Assembly: GCF_018417475.1 (NCBI RefSeq)
Contig: NZ_CP054856.1
Coordinates: 2,449,001-2,513,000 of the forward strand
DNA: 64,000 bases
From: Novosphingobium decolorationis
Lineage (GTDB): Bacteria > Pseudomonadota > Alphaproteobacteria > Sphingomonadales > Sphingomonadaceae
Reading direction: 5' to 3'
Shown here: piece by piece, positions 1-9,271 of the stretch
Position numbering within the stretch: the stretch's first letter is position 1
How the letters are laid out: the number at the start of each line of letters is the position of its first letter
Notes under the pieces: generated by a model
Databases searched by the model: none
What the model was told of the DNA's origin: nothing
Seen by the model: only the letters and a program-made list of their open reading frames with translations
Made by a program: the position numbers and the translations under genes

Positions 1-711
1 CGCGATCTTGGCGATGCGCTTGTTGGTGGCGAGCGGCTTGCCCGCCTCGACGCCAAAGCCGTTGACGATGTTGAGGACGCCCGCGGGCAGGATGTCGGCG
101 ATCATCTCGGCGAGCACGAGGATCGACATCGGGGTCTGCTCGGCGGGCTTGAGCACCACGCAATTGCCTGCCGCCAGCGCCGGAGCAAGCTTCCAGGCCG
201 CCATCAGCAGCGGGAAGTTCCACGGGATGATCTGGCCCACGACGCCCAGCGGCTCGTGGAAGTGATAGGCCACGGTGTCGTGGTCGATCTCGCCGATGGA
301 GCCTTCCTGCGCGCGCACGCAGGCCGCGAAGTAGCGGAAGTGGTCGATCGCCAGCGGCACGTCGGCCGCGGTCGTCTCGCGGATCGGCTTGCCGTTGTCG
401 ATGGTCTCGACCAGCGCGAGCTTGTCGAGGTTGGCTTCCAGCCGGTCGGCGATTTTCAGCAGCGTGTTGGAGCGCTCGGTCGAGGAGGCTTTCCCCCAGG
501 CGTCCTTCGCCGCGTGCGCGGCATCGAGCGCGAGCTCGATGTCCTCGGCCGTACCGCGCGCCACCTGGCACACCACCTGTCCGGTGACGGGCGAGACATT
601 GTCGAAGTACTGCCCCTTCACGGGCGCGACCCATTTGCCGCCGATGAAATTGTCGAACTTGTCCCGGATCAGCGATTCACCCGAGAACTTGCTCATGGCC
701 TGCTCCAGCAT
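1..711 (-). CDS. NAD-dependent aldehyde dehydrogenase (acetaldehyde dehydrogenase type), N-terminal part, cut by window edge
   Basis: The frame stays open on the minus strand from about 711 to the window edge, giving 237 residues of a family that usually has about 506. It matches the ExaC/AcoD-type aldehyde dehydrogenases, which oxidise acetaldehyde and similar aldehydes to acids with NAD. Visible hallmarks are [20 protein letters not shown] near the N-terminus, IIPWNFPL (with the conserved oxyanion-hole Asn) and KPAEQTP. The catalytic Cys and Glu lie beyond the edge. The start is uncertain: in-frame ATGs occur at 717, 711 and 696. A GGAG lies 8 bases before 711, and another lies 6 bases before 696. 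The gene is divergent from the ATPase that starts at 961. Family assignment is firm; the substrate is inferred. Confidence 0.88.
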   Translation of the reverse strand, partial: MLEQAMSKFSGESLIRDKFDNFIGGKWVAPVKGQYFDNVSPVTGQVVCQVARGTAEDIELALDAAHAAKDAWGKASSTERSNTLLKIADRLEANLDKLALVETIDNGKPIRETTAADVPLAIDHFRYFAACVRAQEGSIGEIDHDTVAYHFHEPLGVVGQIIPWNFPLLMAAWKLAPALAAGNCVVLKPAEQTPMSILVLAEMIADILPAGVLNIVNGFGVEAGKPLATNKRIAKIA

Positions 712-960
712 CCCCATATCTCCAAACGTGACCACATCGCTCTTGCGCGATTTTTGGAAGGCCACATTGGGCCGCAGGGCCGCCAGAGCCAATTGTACCA
801 TGGGACGATAGACCTTGGTCGGGGATCGGAGGGTCCGGCGAACCAATGGATCCAATTTCATGTCGAAACAAATCCTCGCCCGCAAGAAACCGCCGCTCTT
901 CTGGAAAACCGGACAAGCGCCCCTTGCCTCCCCCCACCCGCATTTGCCAATAGGGCTCCC

Positions 961-2427
961 GTGAGCGCGAATATCGTCATCGGCGACGGGCCACACGGCC
1001 AGCCGACAGAGATCGACATCAAGGAACTTCTGGCGACCCGCCTGCTGGTGCAGGGCAATTCCGGGTCCGGGAAGTCGCATCTGCTGCGCCGCCTGCTCGA
1101 AGAGAGCGCCAGCCTTGTCCAGCAGATCGTGATCGACCCCGAAGGCGACTTCGTCAGCCTGGCCGAGGAATTCGGCCACGTCGTGATCGACGGCGCGGCC
1201 TATGGCGAGGCCGAGATCGTCAAGCTCGGCGCACGCATCCGCCAGCACCGCGCCTCGGTCGTGCTCGCGCTCGACGAGCTGGAAATCGACAGCCAGATGA
1301 AGTGCGCGGCCCAGTTCCTCAACGCCCTGTTCGATGCCCCGCGCGACCAGTGGTACCCCGCGCTCGTCGTCGTCGACGAGGCGCAGATGTTCGCCCCCGC
1401 CGCGGCGGGCGAAGTCTCCGAAGAGGCGCGCCGCATTTCGCTCGGTGCCATGACCAACCTCATGTGCCGTGGGCGCAAGCGCGGCCTGGCCGGCGTCATC
1501 GCGACGCAGCGCCTTGCCAAGCTCGCCAAGAACGTGGCCGCCGAGGCTTCCAACTTCCTGATGGGCCGCACCTTCCTCGACATCGACATGGCCCGCGCGG
1601 CGGACCTGCTGGGCATGGAGCGCCGCCAGGCCGAGGAAATCCGAGACCTGGGACGCGGCCAGTTCCTCGGGCTTGGCCCTGCGATCTCGCGCCGCCCGGT
1701 CAAGACGCAGATCGGTTCGGTCAAGACCGGTGCCAAGTCGGTGACGCCCGGCCTCATGCCGCTCCCTGAAGCCTCCACCGAGGACATGCGCGAGCTGCTC
1801 CACGACAACCTGCACGTCGAGCCGGAAAAGCCCGACTTCGTGCGGCCCGTACGCCGCCGCATGGAAATGGAGGAGCTCGACCAGAGCATCGCATCGGGCC
1901 CCGCCGCCGAGGCCCTGCCCCCGCGCCCCGAACGCCCCGAGCCCGAGCCCGAGGAAAACCGCGCCGCCATGCTCGAGATCCTGAACGCGATGGCGCGCGA
2001 CGAGGACAGCCTGTTCCAGTCCTCGACCACGCTGTTCCAGGACTTCACGATCCGCTGCCGGATGAAGGGCATCTCGGTGCGCAGCCTTGATGCAACGATG
2101 TTCCGCCGGGGCTTTGCCGCCGCCGTCGCGGGAATCGAGGACCCTGAGGACGAACGCTGGTTCGACCTTGTGAACCTGGCCAAGCACGTCCCCGACGACG
2201 CGCTTGCCCCGTTCTACGTCATCGCCCGCGCGGCGATGGACAACGAGCCGTGCCCGGACGATGACCGGCTCGCCAAGATCTACGGCACCAGTTCGCCGCG
2301 CCGCATCCAGCGTCTGCTCGATTACCTCGAAAAGGACGGGCTGATCGTGGTGCGCACCGACTTTGCGGGCAAGCGCTCGGTCGGCGTGCCCGATCTGGGC
2401 GTGACAACCGCCGCCGTCGAGGCGTAA
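961..2427 (+). CDS. HerA/DUF87-type P-loop ATPase of unknown role
   Basis: A 488-residue protein beginning at a GTG; the frame is open further upstream, but that part reads as antisense of the divergent dehydrogenase and non-coding DNA. The Walker A is GNSGSGKS (residues 32-39) and the Walker B is VVVDE (136-140). A later stretch, [16 protein letters not shown], matches the HerA/FtsK-like DUF87/DUF853 ATPase core. The C-terminal 50 residues look like a winged helix ([20 protein letters not shown]). Relatives of HerA move or process double-stranded DNA as hexamers. No nuclease partner such as NurA is adjacent, so the role here is unknown. Two small genes follow within 12 bases and probably form one transcript with it. 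Confidence 0.85.
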   Translation: MSANIVIGDGPHGQPTEIDIKELLATRLLVQGNSGSGKSHLLRRLLEESASLVQQIVIDPEGDFVSLAEEFGHVVIDGAAYGEAEIVKLGARIRQHRASVVLALDELEIDSQMKCAAQFLNALFDAPRDQWYPALVVVDEAQMFAPAAAGEVSEEARRISLGAMTNLMCRGRKRGLAGVIATQRLAKLAKNVAAEASNFLMGRTFLDIDMARAADLLGMERRQAEEIRDLGRGQFLGLGPAISRRPVKTQIGSVKTGAKSVTPGLMPLPEASTEDMRELLHDNLHVEPEKPDFVRPVRRRMEMEELDQSIASGPAAEALPPRPERPEPEPEENRAAMLEILNAMARDEDSLFQSSTTLFQDFTIRCRMKGISVRSLDATMFRRGFAAAVAGIEDPEDERWFDLVNLAKHVPDDALAPFYVIARAAMDNEPCPDDDRLAKIYGTSSPRRIQRLLDYLEKDGLIVVRTDFAGKRSVGVPDLGVTTAAVEA

Positions 2428-2438
2428 AAGCCCTCCAC

Positions 2439-2624
2439 ATGGCCGAGATCGTCAACCTTCGCATGGCCCGCAAGGCGAAGGCCCGCGCCGATGCCCGCGC
2501 GCAGGCCGAGGAAGCGCGCGCCCGTCATGGCGCCACCAAGGCAACGCGCGAGAAGACATCGGCGGAGATCGCCCGGCTGGAGCGCACTGTCGAGGGCGCC
2601 CGCCGCAAAAAGGACACCGACTGA
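2439..2624 (+). CDS. DUF4169 family small basic protein
   Basis: A 61-residue, strongly charged, probably all-helical protein starting MAEIVNLR. It matches the DUF4169 family, small alphaproteobacterial proteins of unknown function. Lys and Arg are spread throughout, and alanine-rich heptads suggest a coiled coil. It starts 11 bases after the ATPase stop and overlaps the next start by one base (TGATG), so the three genes are very likely co-transcribed. Function is unknown. The linkage to the ATPase is the only clue. Confidence 0.8.
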   Translation: MAEIVNLRMARKAKARADARAQAEEARARHGATKATREKTSAEIARLERTVEGARRKKDTD

Positions 2625-2827
2625 TGCGATCGACCTATCTGGAGGCGACCGTGCGCCTCTACCACCTGAGCGATGCGATGGAGGGCGGCGCGGCCGAAAC
2701 GCTGTTCTACGGCACTTTGACCGAGGCCATGCAGATCGCCGCGCAGCAGGACGAGGCGACGCAGGAAGGCCTGTTCATCGCGACCGACAACGATGTCGTT
2801 GCCTATCTCGACCTGCTGGAAGGTTGA
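2624..2827 (+). CDS. Small hypothetical protein, third gene of the ATPase operon
   Basis: A 67-residue acidic protein (…EGGAAETLFYGTLTEAMQIA…, ending DLLEG) with no membrane segment or signal peptide. I do not recognise a named family. Its one-base overlap with the DUF4169 gene shows translational coupling. It contrasts in charge with its basic neighbour, which could suit a partner, but that is speculation. A hairpin-ended repeat begins 9 bases after its stop and may end the transcript. Confidence 0.65.
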   Translation: MRSTYLEATVRLYHLSDAMEGGAAETLFYGTLTEAMQIAAQQDEATQEGLFIATDNDVVAYLDLLEG

Positions 2828-2835
2828 ACGATATT

Positions 2836-2949
2836 TCAAGGGGCCATCGCCCCTTGACCCCAGAATCGGGAACCTCACCATTCTCAACCAACGCCGCGCG
2901 CGAAAGGTGGGGTAGACAGTTCGGGGAGCCCGAGGGCGATGGCCCTCGG
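2836..2949 (+). repeat. Hairpin-ended intergenic repeat, copy 1
   Basis: The first palindrome is CAAGGGGCCATCGCCCCTTG at 2837-2856 (8-bp stem, loop CATC). The last is CCGAGGGCGATGGCCCTCGG at 2930-2949 (8-bp stem, loop GATG). The interior carries AACCTCACC and GGTGGGGT, a weakened form of the inner stem seen in other copies. It lies between two convergent genes, so it could terminate both. Seven related copies occur elsewhere in the window. Confidence 0.9.
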
Positions 2950-3052
2950 AAACCTTTCTTCTACCTGCCCCACCCCGCAGGTGCCTCGGTGGCCGTACGC
3001 GGTGGGACAGGCAGTTCGCAAGGACCGGCGATTGCCGATCCCTATCGGATCC

Positions 3053-3541
3053 TTAGAAGCGCGCCTGCAGGCCGCCTGCGACATAGCCGTCGCCCACGTT
3101 CACCTTGGCATCGAGCATCGGCATGACCGGCATCGAGGCGGTGCCGTAAGCGCGCACCGAATCGCCCATGTAGCGCGCGCCCACGCCCAGCGTGACCATC
3201 GGCAGGCTGTAGCTGGCTTCCACGCGGCCATAAGCCTTGAGGCCGGTGCCGTCGCAATGGTCGTCGTTCACCGCGACATCGTCGATGCGGCGGTAGCACA
3301 CGCCATCGTCCGAGGTGTAGCGCGGGTGGTCCTTGTCGTAGATGAAGGCGCCGACCGAGGGCGTCACGGCGAAGCCGCCGTCGCGCAGGATCGGGTAGCC
3401 CACACCCAGTTCGCCGCCCCACTGGCCCTTCCACTTGGCGACATTCGCCTCGGCGGTGACCTGCGCCGCAGCGGGCGAGGCGGCCAGCAGCGATCCGCCC
3501 AGGGCTGCAGCGGCTAGGGCGAGGATGTGGCGGTGCGACAT
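3053..3541 (-). CDS. Secreted protein, probable small outer-membrane beta-barrel
   Basis: A 162-residue product starting MSHRHILALAAAALGG, a typical Sec signal peptide with cleavage after ASPAAA. An upstream in-frame extension exists, but this ATG sits next to the hydrophobic segment and has AAGGAT in front. The mature part has short alternating strands (GGELGVGYPI, GVGARYMG, VAGGLQARF) and ends in Phe, as outer-membrane barrels recognised by BamA often do. Two Cys residues may form a disulfide. No specific family was recognised. Transport or adhesion roles are not supported by anything visible. Confidence 0.7.
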   Translation of the reverse strand: MSHRHILALAAAALGGSLLAASPAAAQVTAEANVAKWKGQWGGELGVGYPILRDGGFAVTPSVGAFIYDKDHPRYTSDDGVCYRRIDDVAVNDDHCDGTGLKAYGRVEASYSLPMVTLGVGARYMGDSVRAYGTASMPVMPMLDAKVNVGDGYVAGGLQARF

Positions 3542-3735
3542 GGTTCGTATCCTTTTCGGGTATGCACAAAGAGGCACACACGGCCTCCCCCGCGCATGCA
3601 GACGGCCCTGTTGCGCATAGCGCCCCGCAGCGACAAGCAGGGCGCACGCAGCCCGTCCCGCCACCCCGTCACCTCACCGCTATCCCGTACAAGAAACGCG
3701 CCGGACCGTGGGTTTAGGTAGGGGCAAAGCCCTGG

Positions 3736-4383
3736 TCAGGCCATTGCGTCGAGCGCGTCGCCCACCGGCGTATCGCCATCGGTCAATTCCAGGATCACGC
3801 GCGAGAGCTGCGGGCGCTCCAGAATCCCGGCCAGAACCTGCGCCACGTGATCGCGCGACACATTGCCATAGGGCAGCGCGAGGCCCAGCGCGACCTTGCC
3901 ATCGCCGCCCTCGGAACTGAGCGTGCCCGGGCGCACGATCACCCAGTCGAGATCGCTCTGCGAGAGGTGCGCGTCGGTCAGCTTCTTGATCCGCATGTAG
4001 TTCTCAAGCCCTTCCTTGGGCTCGGCATCGCGCCCTGCCTCGGGAAAGGCCGAGACGAGGAGGAAGCGCGTGGCCCCCGCCTTGCGCGCGGCTGCGACGG
4101 CCTTGACCAGCCCGTCACCATCGACCGCCTGGGTGAGGTCGTAGCCCGCCCCGCCCGCGCCGGCCGAGAAGACCACCGCATCGGCGCTCTCCATAAGCTC
4201 GGCCAGCTCATCGACGGTAAGCGCGGTGATGTCGCCCGCCACCGGCTTGGCACCCTTGTCGGCGAGGATCTGCGCCTGTTCGCTCTTGCGGTGCATGGCC
4301 AGCGGCACATGGCCCGCATCGGCCAGCAGGGGGACGAGACGCGAGCCGACCTTGCCAGCGGCACCGATGATGAAGACGTTCAT
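3736..4383 (-). CDS. NAD(P)-binding Rossmann-fold reductase (atypical SDR, NmrA/YwnB-like)
   Basis: A 215-residue protein starting MNVFIIGAAGKVGSRLV, which contains the dinucleotide-binding glycine motif GAAGKVG at residues 7-13. VSAFPEAG and DWVIVRPGTL are typical of the atypical SDR group that includes YwnB and NmrA-like proteins. These bind NAD(P) and act as small reductases or redox sensors. The canonical SDR catalytic YxxxK is not evident in the usual place, although YMRIKK near residue 140 could substitute. It is divergent from bioF across 216 bases. Substrate unknown. Confidence 0.8.
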   Translation of the reverse strand: MNVFIIGAAGKVGSRLVPLLADAGHVPLAMHRKSEQAQILADKGAKPVAGDITALTVDELAELMESADAVVFSAGAGGAGYDLTQAVDGDGLVKAVAAARKAGATRFLLVSAFPEAGRDAEPKEGLENYMRIKKLTDAHLSQSDLDWVIVRPGTLSSEGGDGKVALGLALPYGNVSRDHVAQVLAGILERPQLSRVILELTDGDTPVGDALDAMA

Positions 4384-4599
4384 GGTATTCGTTCCTGTTC
4401 TGGTGCGACAGGCAGGCGCAGCACGCCTGCCTTTTTCCGTATCCTTGCCAACCCATGTCGGAACGCGGTGTTCCGATGACAACCATCTGGGGCGACGCGA
4501 TTTCCCGGCGCCTGCCAGGCCGCGATGCCTGAGCGCGCAACAGGAAGTTCCCCCCGCGCCATTGTCTCTTGGGCCCGCTTGCCATAACCGGCACCGAGA

Positions 4600-5763
4600 A
4601 TGACACGGCTCGACCCCTTTCTGACCCAGGCCCTCGCGCGGATCGACACGGCCGGGCAGCGCCGCACCTTGCGCCCCGCCCATCTCGAAGGCGCAGGCCG
4701 GATCGTGCGCGCGGGGCGCACTCTCGTCGACTTCTCCAGCAACGACTACCTCGGCCTCGCCCGCCACCCCGAACTGCGCGCGCGCGCCATCGCCTGGACC
4801 CAGCGCTTCGGCACCGGATCGGGCGCCTCGCGCCTCGTCACGGGCACCAGCGCCGGGCAGCTGGCGCTGGAGGCGCGGATTGCCCGCTTCAAGCACACCG
4901 AGGCCGCACTGGTCTTTGCGAGCGGCTGGCAGGCCAATGCCACCGTCATCCCCGCGCTGCTGGCCGCCGTGCCGGACTGCGTGGTCTTCACCGACCGGCT
5001 GATCCACGCCTCGATGCACGCAGGGCTGGCGAGCGCGGGCGTGCGCCAGGTGCGCTTTCGCCACAACGATCTCGACCACCTCGAAACGCTGCTGGAAAGC
5101 AAGGGCCGCGAGGCACCCGCACGCCTGATCCTGACCGAGAGCGTGTTCTCGATGGACGGCGACCGCGCCGACCTTGCTCGCCTCGCCGACATCGCGCAGC
5201 GCCACGAGGCCGCGCTCTACGTCGACGAGGCCCACGCGACCGGCGTCCTGGGACCGGGCGGCACCGGCCTCACAGGCGAGGTGCCCGGGCGCATCGATCT
5301 CGTCATGGGGACCTTCAGCAAGGCGCTCGGCGGCTTTGGCGCTTATGTCGCAGGCTCGCGTGTCCTCATCGACTACCTCGTCAACGCGGCGAGCGGCTTC
5401 ATCTTCACCACCGCGCCGCCGCCTGCGGTGCTCGGCGCCATCGACGCCGCGCTCGATCTCGTGCCCTCCCTGGACGCCGAGCGCGCGCATCTGGCCGCTC
5501 TGGGCGACCGGCTGCGCGAAGGGCTCGGCGCGCTCGGGCTCGACTGCGGTGCCTCCAGCACGCAGATCGTACCGGCCGTGATCGGCCCGGAAGGCGAGAC
5601 CCTCGCGCTCTCGGCGCGGCTCGATACGGCCGGGTTCCTCGTCTCGGCGATCCGCCCGCCCACCGTTCCCCCCGGGTCCAGCCGTCTGCGCATCGCGCTG
5701 CGCGCCGCCCATTCTTTTGACGACATCGACGCGCTGCTGACAGCGCTCAAGGACGCCTTGTGA
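4600..5763 (+). CDS. bioF: 8-amino-7-oxononanoate synthase
   Basis: A 387-residue PLP enzyme that condenses pimeloyl-ACP with L-alanine to give KAPA, the first step of biotin ring assembly. Fold-type I alpha-oxoamine synthase motifs are clear: SSNDYLGLA near 46, GSGASRLVTGT near 73, VDEAHATGVLG near 208, and the PLP lysine in GTFSKALGG (Lys241). Length is normal for BioF. It is the first gene of bioF-esterase-bioC-bioD-bioA, and its stop overlaps the next start (GTGA). Start context is plain ATG. Confidence 0.96.
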   Translation: MTRLDPFLTQALARIDTAGQRRTLRPAHLEGAGRIVRAGRTLVDFSSNDYLGLARHPELRARAIAWTQRFGTGSGASRLVTGTSAGQLALEARIARFKHTEAALVFASGWQANATVIPALLAAVPDCVVFTDRLIHASMHAGLASAGVRQVRFRHNDLDHLETLLESKGREAPARLILTESVFSMDGDRADLARLADIAQRHEAALYVDEAHATGVLGPGGTGLTGEVPGRIDLVMGTFSKALGGFGAYVAGSRVLIDYLVNAASGFIFTTAPPPAVLGAIDAALDLVPSLDAERAHLAALGDRLREGLGALGLDCGASSTQIVPAVIGPEGETLALSARLDTAGFLVSAIRPPTVPPGSSRLRIALRAAHSFDDIDALLTALKDAL

Positions 5764-6380
5764 ACCTTCTCTTCGCCCACGGCTGGGGCTTTGATGCCGC
5801 CTTCTGGGAGCCGCTCGCCGCCCTCCTGCCCGAGCACGCGCACGTGTTCGACGACCGCGGCTATTTCGGCGCGCCCACCCCGGCGGAAATCGAAGGCCCC
5901 TGCCTTGCCGTGACGCACAGCTTCGGCACCATGCGCGTTCTTTCCGATCCGCCGCCGGGCCTTGTCGGCATCGTCGCCTTCAACGGCTTCGACCGCTTCA
6001 GCGCGCGCACCGGACGCGCCGGGGTCCCTGTTCGCGTGATCGACCGCATGCTGCGCCGCTTCATCCAGAGCCCCGAGACCGTGCTTGCCGAATTTCGCGC
6101 GACCTGCGGCGATACGGCGCCGGTGCCCACGCCCGTCCCTGATCCCCTGCGCGAAGACCTGCTGCGTCTGCGCGACGGCGAATGCCCGACGCCTGCCGTC
6201 CCGCTCACGTCGGTTCAGGGCCGCGCCGATCCGCTCCTTGCGCGCGAGATGCGTGAGAGCGTCTTTCCACGCGGCGAAGTGCGCCGGGTGAGCCATGCAG
6301 GCGGCCATCTCCTCCCGGTCGAGGACCCGGCCTTCTGCGCCGAGACGGTGCGCGCCATGGTCGGCGCGCTGGTCGCCTGA
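5760..6380 (+). CDS. Alpha/beta hydrolase, probable pimeloyl-ACP methyl ester esterase (BioH/BioG-like)
   Basis: A 206-residue hydrolase starting at GTG inside the bioF stop. The opening LLFAHGWGFDAAFW resembles the oxyanion region of BioH and BioG. The likely triad is Ser54 (in THSFGT), Asp157 (GRADPLL) and His183 (HAGGHLLP). The nucleophile elbow is H-S-F-G rather than the usual G-x-S-x-G. Position between bioF and bioC strongly suggests it removes the methyl group that BioC adds to the pimeloyl precursor. At 206 residues it is shorter than E. coli BioH (about 256) and nearer BioG in size. The role is inferred from operon context. Confidence 0.8.
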   Translation: MNLLFAHGWGFDAAFWEPLAALLPEHAHVFDDRGYFGAPTPAEIEGPCLAVTHSFGTMRVLSDPPPGLVGIVAFNGFDRFSARTGRAGVPVRVIDRMLRRFIQSPETVLAEFRATCGDTAPVPTPVPDPLREDLLRLRDGECPTPAVPLTSVQGRADPLLAREMRESVFPRGEVRRVSHAGGHLLPVEDPAFCAETVRAMVGALVA

Positions 6381-6388
6381 GGCCGGCC

Positions 6389-7156
6389 TTGCGCGTCCGC
6401 CGCGACCAGATCGCCCGCGCCTTTTCGGGCGCCCACGGCTACGAGGCCCACGCGCCGGTCCAGCGCGAGGTCGCCCGCGCATTGGCCGCCCGCATCGCCG
6501 CGCTGGATCTGCCCTGTGACCTTCGCGGCCTGGAAATCGGCTGTGGCACCGGCTTCCTGACCCGCGAACTGCAGGCCGCCCACGTCACCGGGGACTGGCT
6601 CGTCACCGACCTTTCGCCCGACATGCTCGCACGCTGCCGCGCGGCCCTGGGCGAGAGCTCCGGCCACCGTTTCGCCCCGCTCGACGGTGAGACCGGAACC
6701 CCCGAGGGCGGCCCCTTCGACCTTCTCTGCTCCAGTCTGGCCCTGCAGTGGTTTACCGATGCGCCCGCAGCGCTTGCCCGGATGGCCCGATGGCTGGCGC
6801 CGGGCGGCCATCTTGTCGTCACCACGCTGGGGCCCGCGACATTTGCCGAGTGGCGCGCCGCGCACGAAGCGCTCGGCCTCACGCCTGGCACCCCCGCCTT
6901 TCTCCCGCCCGAAGCTTATACGCAGCTTCCCGGAGCCGACGTCACCGTCACGCACCACGTCCAGCGCAGCGCGGACGCGCGCGCCTTCCTGCGCAGCGTC
7001 AAGGCGATCGGTGCAGGCACCGCGCATGCCGCCCACACGCCGCTCACCCCTACGCAACTTCGCGAGGTCATGGCGCAATTCGACATTAACGGATCCACGG
7101 CCACCTACGAAGTCGTGACGATCCACCTGACCCGCCCCCCGATCCGGACAAGGTGA
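6389..7156 (+). CDS. bioC: Malonyl-ACP O-methyltransferase
   Basis: A 255-residue class I SAM-dependent methyltransferase. BioC methylates the free carboxyl of malonyl-ACP so that fatty acid synthesis can extend it to pimeloyl-ACP methyl ester. The SAM-binding motif LEIGCGTGF is near residue 49, the acidic motif is DLSPDML, and SSLALQWF is typical of BioC. Translation appears to start at TTG at 6389, eight bases past the previous stop. No ATG is available upstream of the conserved RRDQIARAF. The stop overlaps an in-frame GTG at the head of bioD. Confidence 0.92.
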   Translation: MRVRRDQIARAFSGAHGYEAHAPVQREVARALAARIAALDLPCDLRGLEIGCGTGFLTRELQAAHVTGDWLVTDLSPDMLARCRAALGESSGHRFAPLDGETGTPEGGPFDLLCSSLALQWFTDAPAALARMARWLAPGGHLVVTTLGPATFAEWRAAHEALGLTPGTPAFLPPEAYTQLPGADVTVTHHVQRSADARAFLRSVKAIGAGTAHAAHTPLTPTQLREVMAQFDINGSTATYEVVTIHLTRPPIRTR

Positions 7157-7164
7157 TTGTACCG

Positions 7165-7827
7165 ATGACCGACCTGCCTTCCGCCCGCCACACCCTGATC
7201 GTCACCGGCACCGACACCGAAATCGGCAAGACGGTCTTTGCCGCCGCGCTGGCAGGCGCCCTTGGTGCGCACTACTGGAAGCCGGTGCAGGCCGGCGTCG
7301 AGCCCGAAGACGCCTTTGGCGAAACCGACGCGCTGCGCGTCGCAGGGCTGGCCCGGCTGGCGCGCGAAAAGATCCTGCCCGAGGCCTATCGCCTGGCCAC
7401 CCCCTGCTCGCCCCACCTCGCCGCCGAGATCGACGGGGTGGAGATCGACCCGGCGCGTCTGGCGCTCCCCGCCGTGTCCGGCCCGCTGGTGGTCGAGGGC
7501 GCGGGCGGCGTCCACGTCCCCATCTCGCGGCGCGAAACCTACGCCGACCAGTTCGTGCGCTGGCGCGCGCCGGTGATCCTGGTCGCCCGCACGCAGCTGG
7601 GCACGATCAACCACACGCTACTCTCGCTCGAAGCGCTGCGCGCCCGCGCTATCCCTGTGCTCGGGGTTGCCTTCGTGGGCGAGGAAGTGAAGGACAGCGA
7701 GGACATCATCTGCGCCATGAGCGGCGCGAAGCGGCTGGGCCGCCTGCCGCGCCTCGATCCGCTCAGCCCCGAGGCGCTGGCCGCCGCCTTCGCCGCGAAC
7801 TTCAACCTGGAGGACTTCGCCCCATGA
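7165..7827 (+). CDS. bioD: Dethiobiotin synthetase
   Basis: A P-loop enzyme that closes the ureido ring of dethiobiotin from DAPA, CO2 and ATP. Visible motifs are [10 protein letters not shown] (P-loop), KPVQAG (catalytic Lys), [10 protein letters not shown] and [14 protein letters not shown]. The ATG at 7165 is chosen because AAGGTG precedes it. A GTG at 7153 overlapping the bioC stop would add four residues and is an equally tight arrangement. Length of about 220 residues is normal. The stop overlaps the bioA start as ATGA. Confidence 0.95.
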   Translation: MTDLPSARHTLIVTGTDTEIGKTVFAAALAGALGAHYWKPVQAGVEPEDAFGETDALRVAGLARLAREKILPEAYRLATPCSPHLAAEIDGVEIDPARLALPAVSGPLVVEGAGGVHVPISRRETYADQFVRWRAPVILVARTQLGTINHTLLSLEALRARAIPVLGVAFVGEEVKDSEDIICAMSGAKRLGRLPRLDPLSPEALAAAFAANFNLEDFAP

Positions 7828-9089
7828 GCACGCCCCCCGCATCGTCGATCTGGCACCCCTTCACCCAGCACGGCCTGGGCGAGCCGATCCCCGAAGTCAC
7901 CCGCGCGCAGGGTGCGGTCCTACACCTTGCCGACGGGCGCTCCATGATCGATGCGATCTCATCCTGGTGGGTGACGACGCACGGGCACTGCAATCCCAGG
8001 ATCATGGCCGCGATCGCCGAGCAGGCGGGCAAGCTCGACCAGATGATCTTTGCAGGCTGGACCCACGGCCCCGCCGAGGAGGTCGCCCGAGGTCTTCGCG
8101 CGATCATGCCCGAGAGCCTGACGCGCGTGTTCTTCTCCGATTCCGGATCGACCAGCGTCGAGGTCGCCCTCAAGATGGCCCTCGGCTACTGGCACTGGCA
8201 AGGCGAGGCGCGCTCGCGCATCCTCGTCATGGAACACTCCTACCACGGCGACACCATCGGGGCGATGTCGGTGGGCGAACGCGGCGTGTTCAACCAGCCC
8301 TACGACCCGCTGCTCTTCGATGTCGGGCGCATTCCCTTCCCGGCCACAGGCTGCGAAGACGCCACGCTCGAAGCGCTCGAACGCTACTGCGCGATGGGCG
8401 ACACCGCCGCGCTGATCGTCGAGCCGCTGGTACTGGGGGCTGGCGGCATGCTGTTCTACAGCGCCGACGTGCTGGCCCAGATGCGCGCGATCTGCGCACG
8501 GCACGGCGTTCTCTTCATCGCCGACGAGGTCATGACCGGATGGGGCCGCACCGGCACGCTGCTGGCCTGCGAACAGGCAGGTATCGAACCCGACATCCTG
8601 TGCCTCTCCAAGGGCCTGACGGGGGGCGCGGTGCCGCTCGCGGTGACGATGGCGAGCGAGGCGATCTACGAGGCGCACCTCTCCACCGACCGCGCGCGCA
8701 TGTTCTTCCACTCCTCCAGCTACACCGCCAATCCGCTCGCCTGCGCCGCAGCTGCCGCGAACCTGGCGATCTGGCGCGAGGAACCGGTGCGCGAACGCAT
8801 CACGCAGCTGAGCGCCAGCCAGGCATCCTGGCTCGACAAGCTGGGGCAGGTCTACCACTTCGACAACGCACGAAGCCTTGGCACGATTGCCGCGCTCGAC
8901 CTCAAGAGCGACGGGGCAACGGGCTACATGAACGACCTGGCGCCCCGGCTCATGGCCTTCTTCCGCGAACGCAGCGTGCTGCTGCGCCCGCTCGGGAACA
9001 CGGTCTACGTGATGCCGCCCTATGGCATCACCGACGAGGAACTTGCCACCGTGTGGGACGCCATCGGTGAGGCCGTCCTGAGCTTCTGA
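7824..9089 (+). CDS. bioA: Adenosylmethionine-8-amino-7-oxononanoate aminotransferase
   Basis: A 421-residue class III aminotransferase that converts KAPA to DAPA with SAM as amino donor. Diagnostic features are WHPFTQH near the start, [13 protein letters not shown] near 46, [26 protein letters not shown] and the PLP lysine in LSKGLTGG (Lys263). It closes the biotin operon. bioB, needed for the last step, is absent from the window and must be elsewhere if the organism makes biotin. Forty bases downstream lies a hairpin-ended repeat, which may serve as the operon terminator. Confidence 0.96.
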   Translation: MSTPPASSIWHPFTQHGLGEPIPEVTRAQGAVLHLADGRSMIDAISSWWVTTHGHCNPRIMAAIAEQAGKLDQMIFAGWTHGPAEEVARGLRAIMPESLTRVFFSDSGSTSVEVALKMALGYWHWQGEARSRILVMEHSYHGDTIGAMSVGERGVFNQPYDPLLFDVGRIPFPATGCEDATLEALERYCAMGDTAALIVEPLVLGAGGMLFYSADVLAQMRAICARHGVLFIADEVMTGWGRTGTLLACEQAGIEPDILCLSKGLTGGAVPLAVTMASEAIYEAHLSTDRARMFFHSSSYTANPLACAAAAANLAIWREEPVRERITQLSASQASWLDKLGQVYHFDNARSLGTIAALDLKSDGATGYMNDLAPRLMAFFRERSVLLRPLGNTVYVMPPYGITDEELATVWDAIGEAVLSF

Positions 9090-9129
9090 AGCCTGGAAAT
9101 CGGGCCGCGGGACAAGAAGAAGGATGATT

Positions 9130-9243
9130 CCGAGGGCCATCGCCCTCGGGCTCCCCATAATGTCGACCTCACCTCCCGCGCGCGGCCCTCGCTGAGAATG
9201 GTGAGGTCGCTGATTTTGGGGTCAAGGGGCGATGGCCCCTTGA
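9130..9243 (-). repeat. Hairpin-ended intergenic repeat, copy 2 (inverted)
   Basis: The outer palindromes are CCGAGGGCCATCGCCCTCGG (9130-9149) and CAAGGGGCGATGGCCCCTTG (9223-9242). Inside, GACCTCACC and GGTGAGGTC form a perfect 9-bp inverted repeat around a GC-rich loop, giving a three-stem layout. It lies between convergent bioA and the fasciclin gene. Confidence 0.9.
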
Positions 9244-9271
9244 AAAAGACTTCCTTCTTGCCCCTTGGTCT

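Noticed and set aside
3736..5712. Long minus-strand open frame running across bioF
   Set aside because: Only its first part (3736-4383) encodes a recognisable protein; the rest is antisense of bioF with GC-driven lack of stops.
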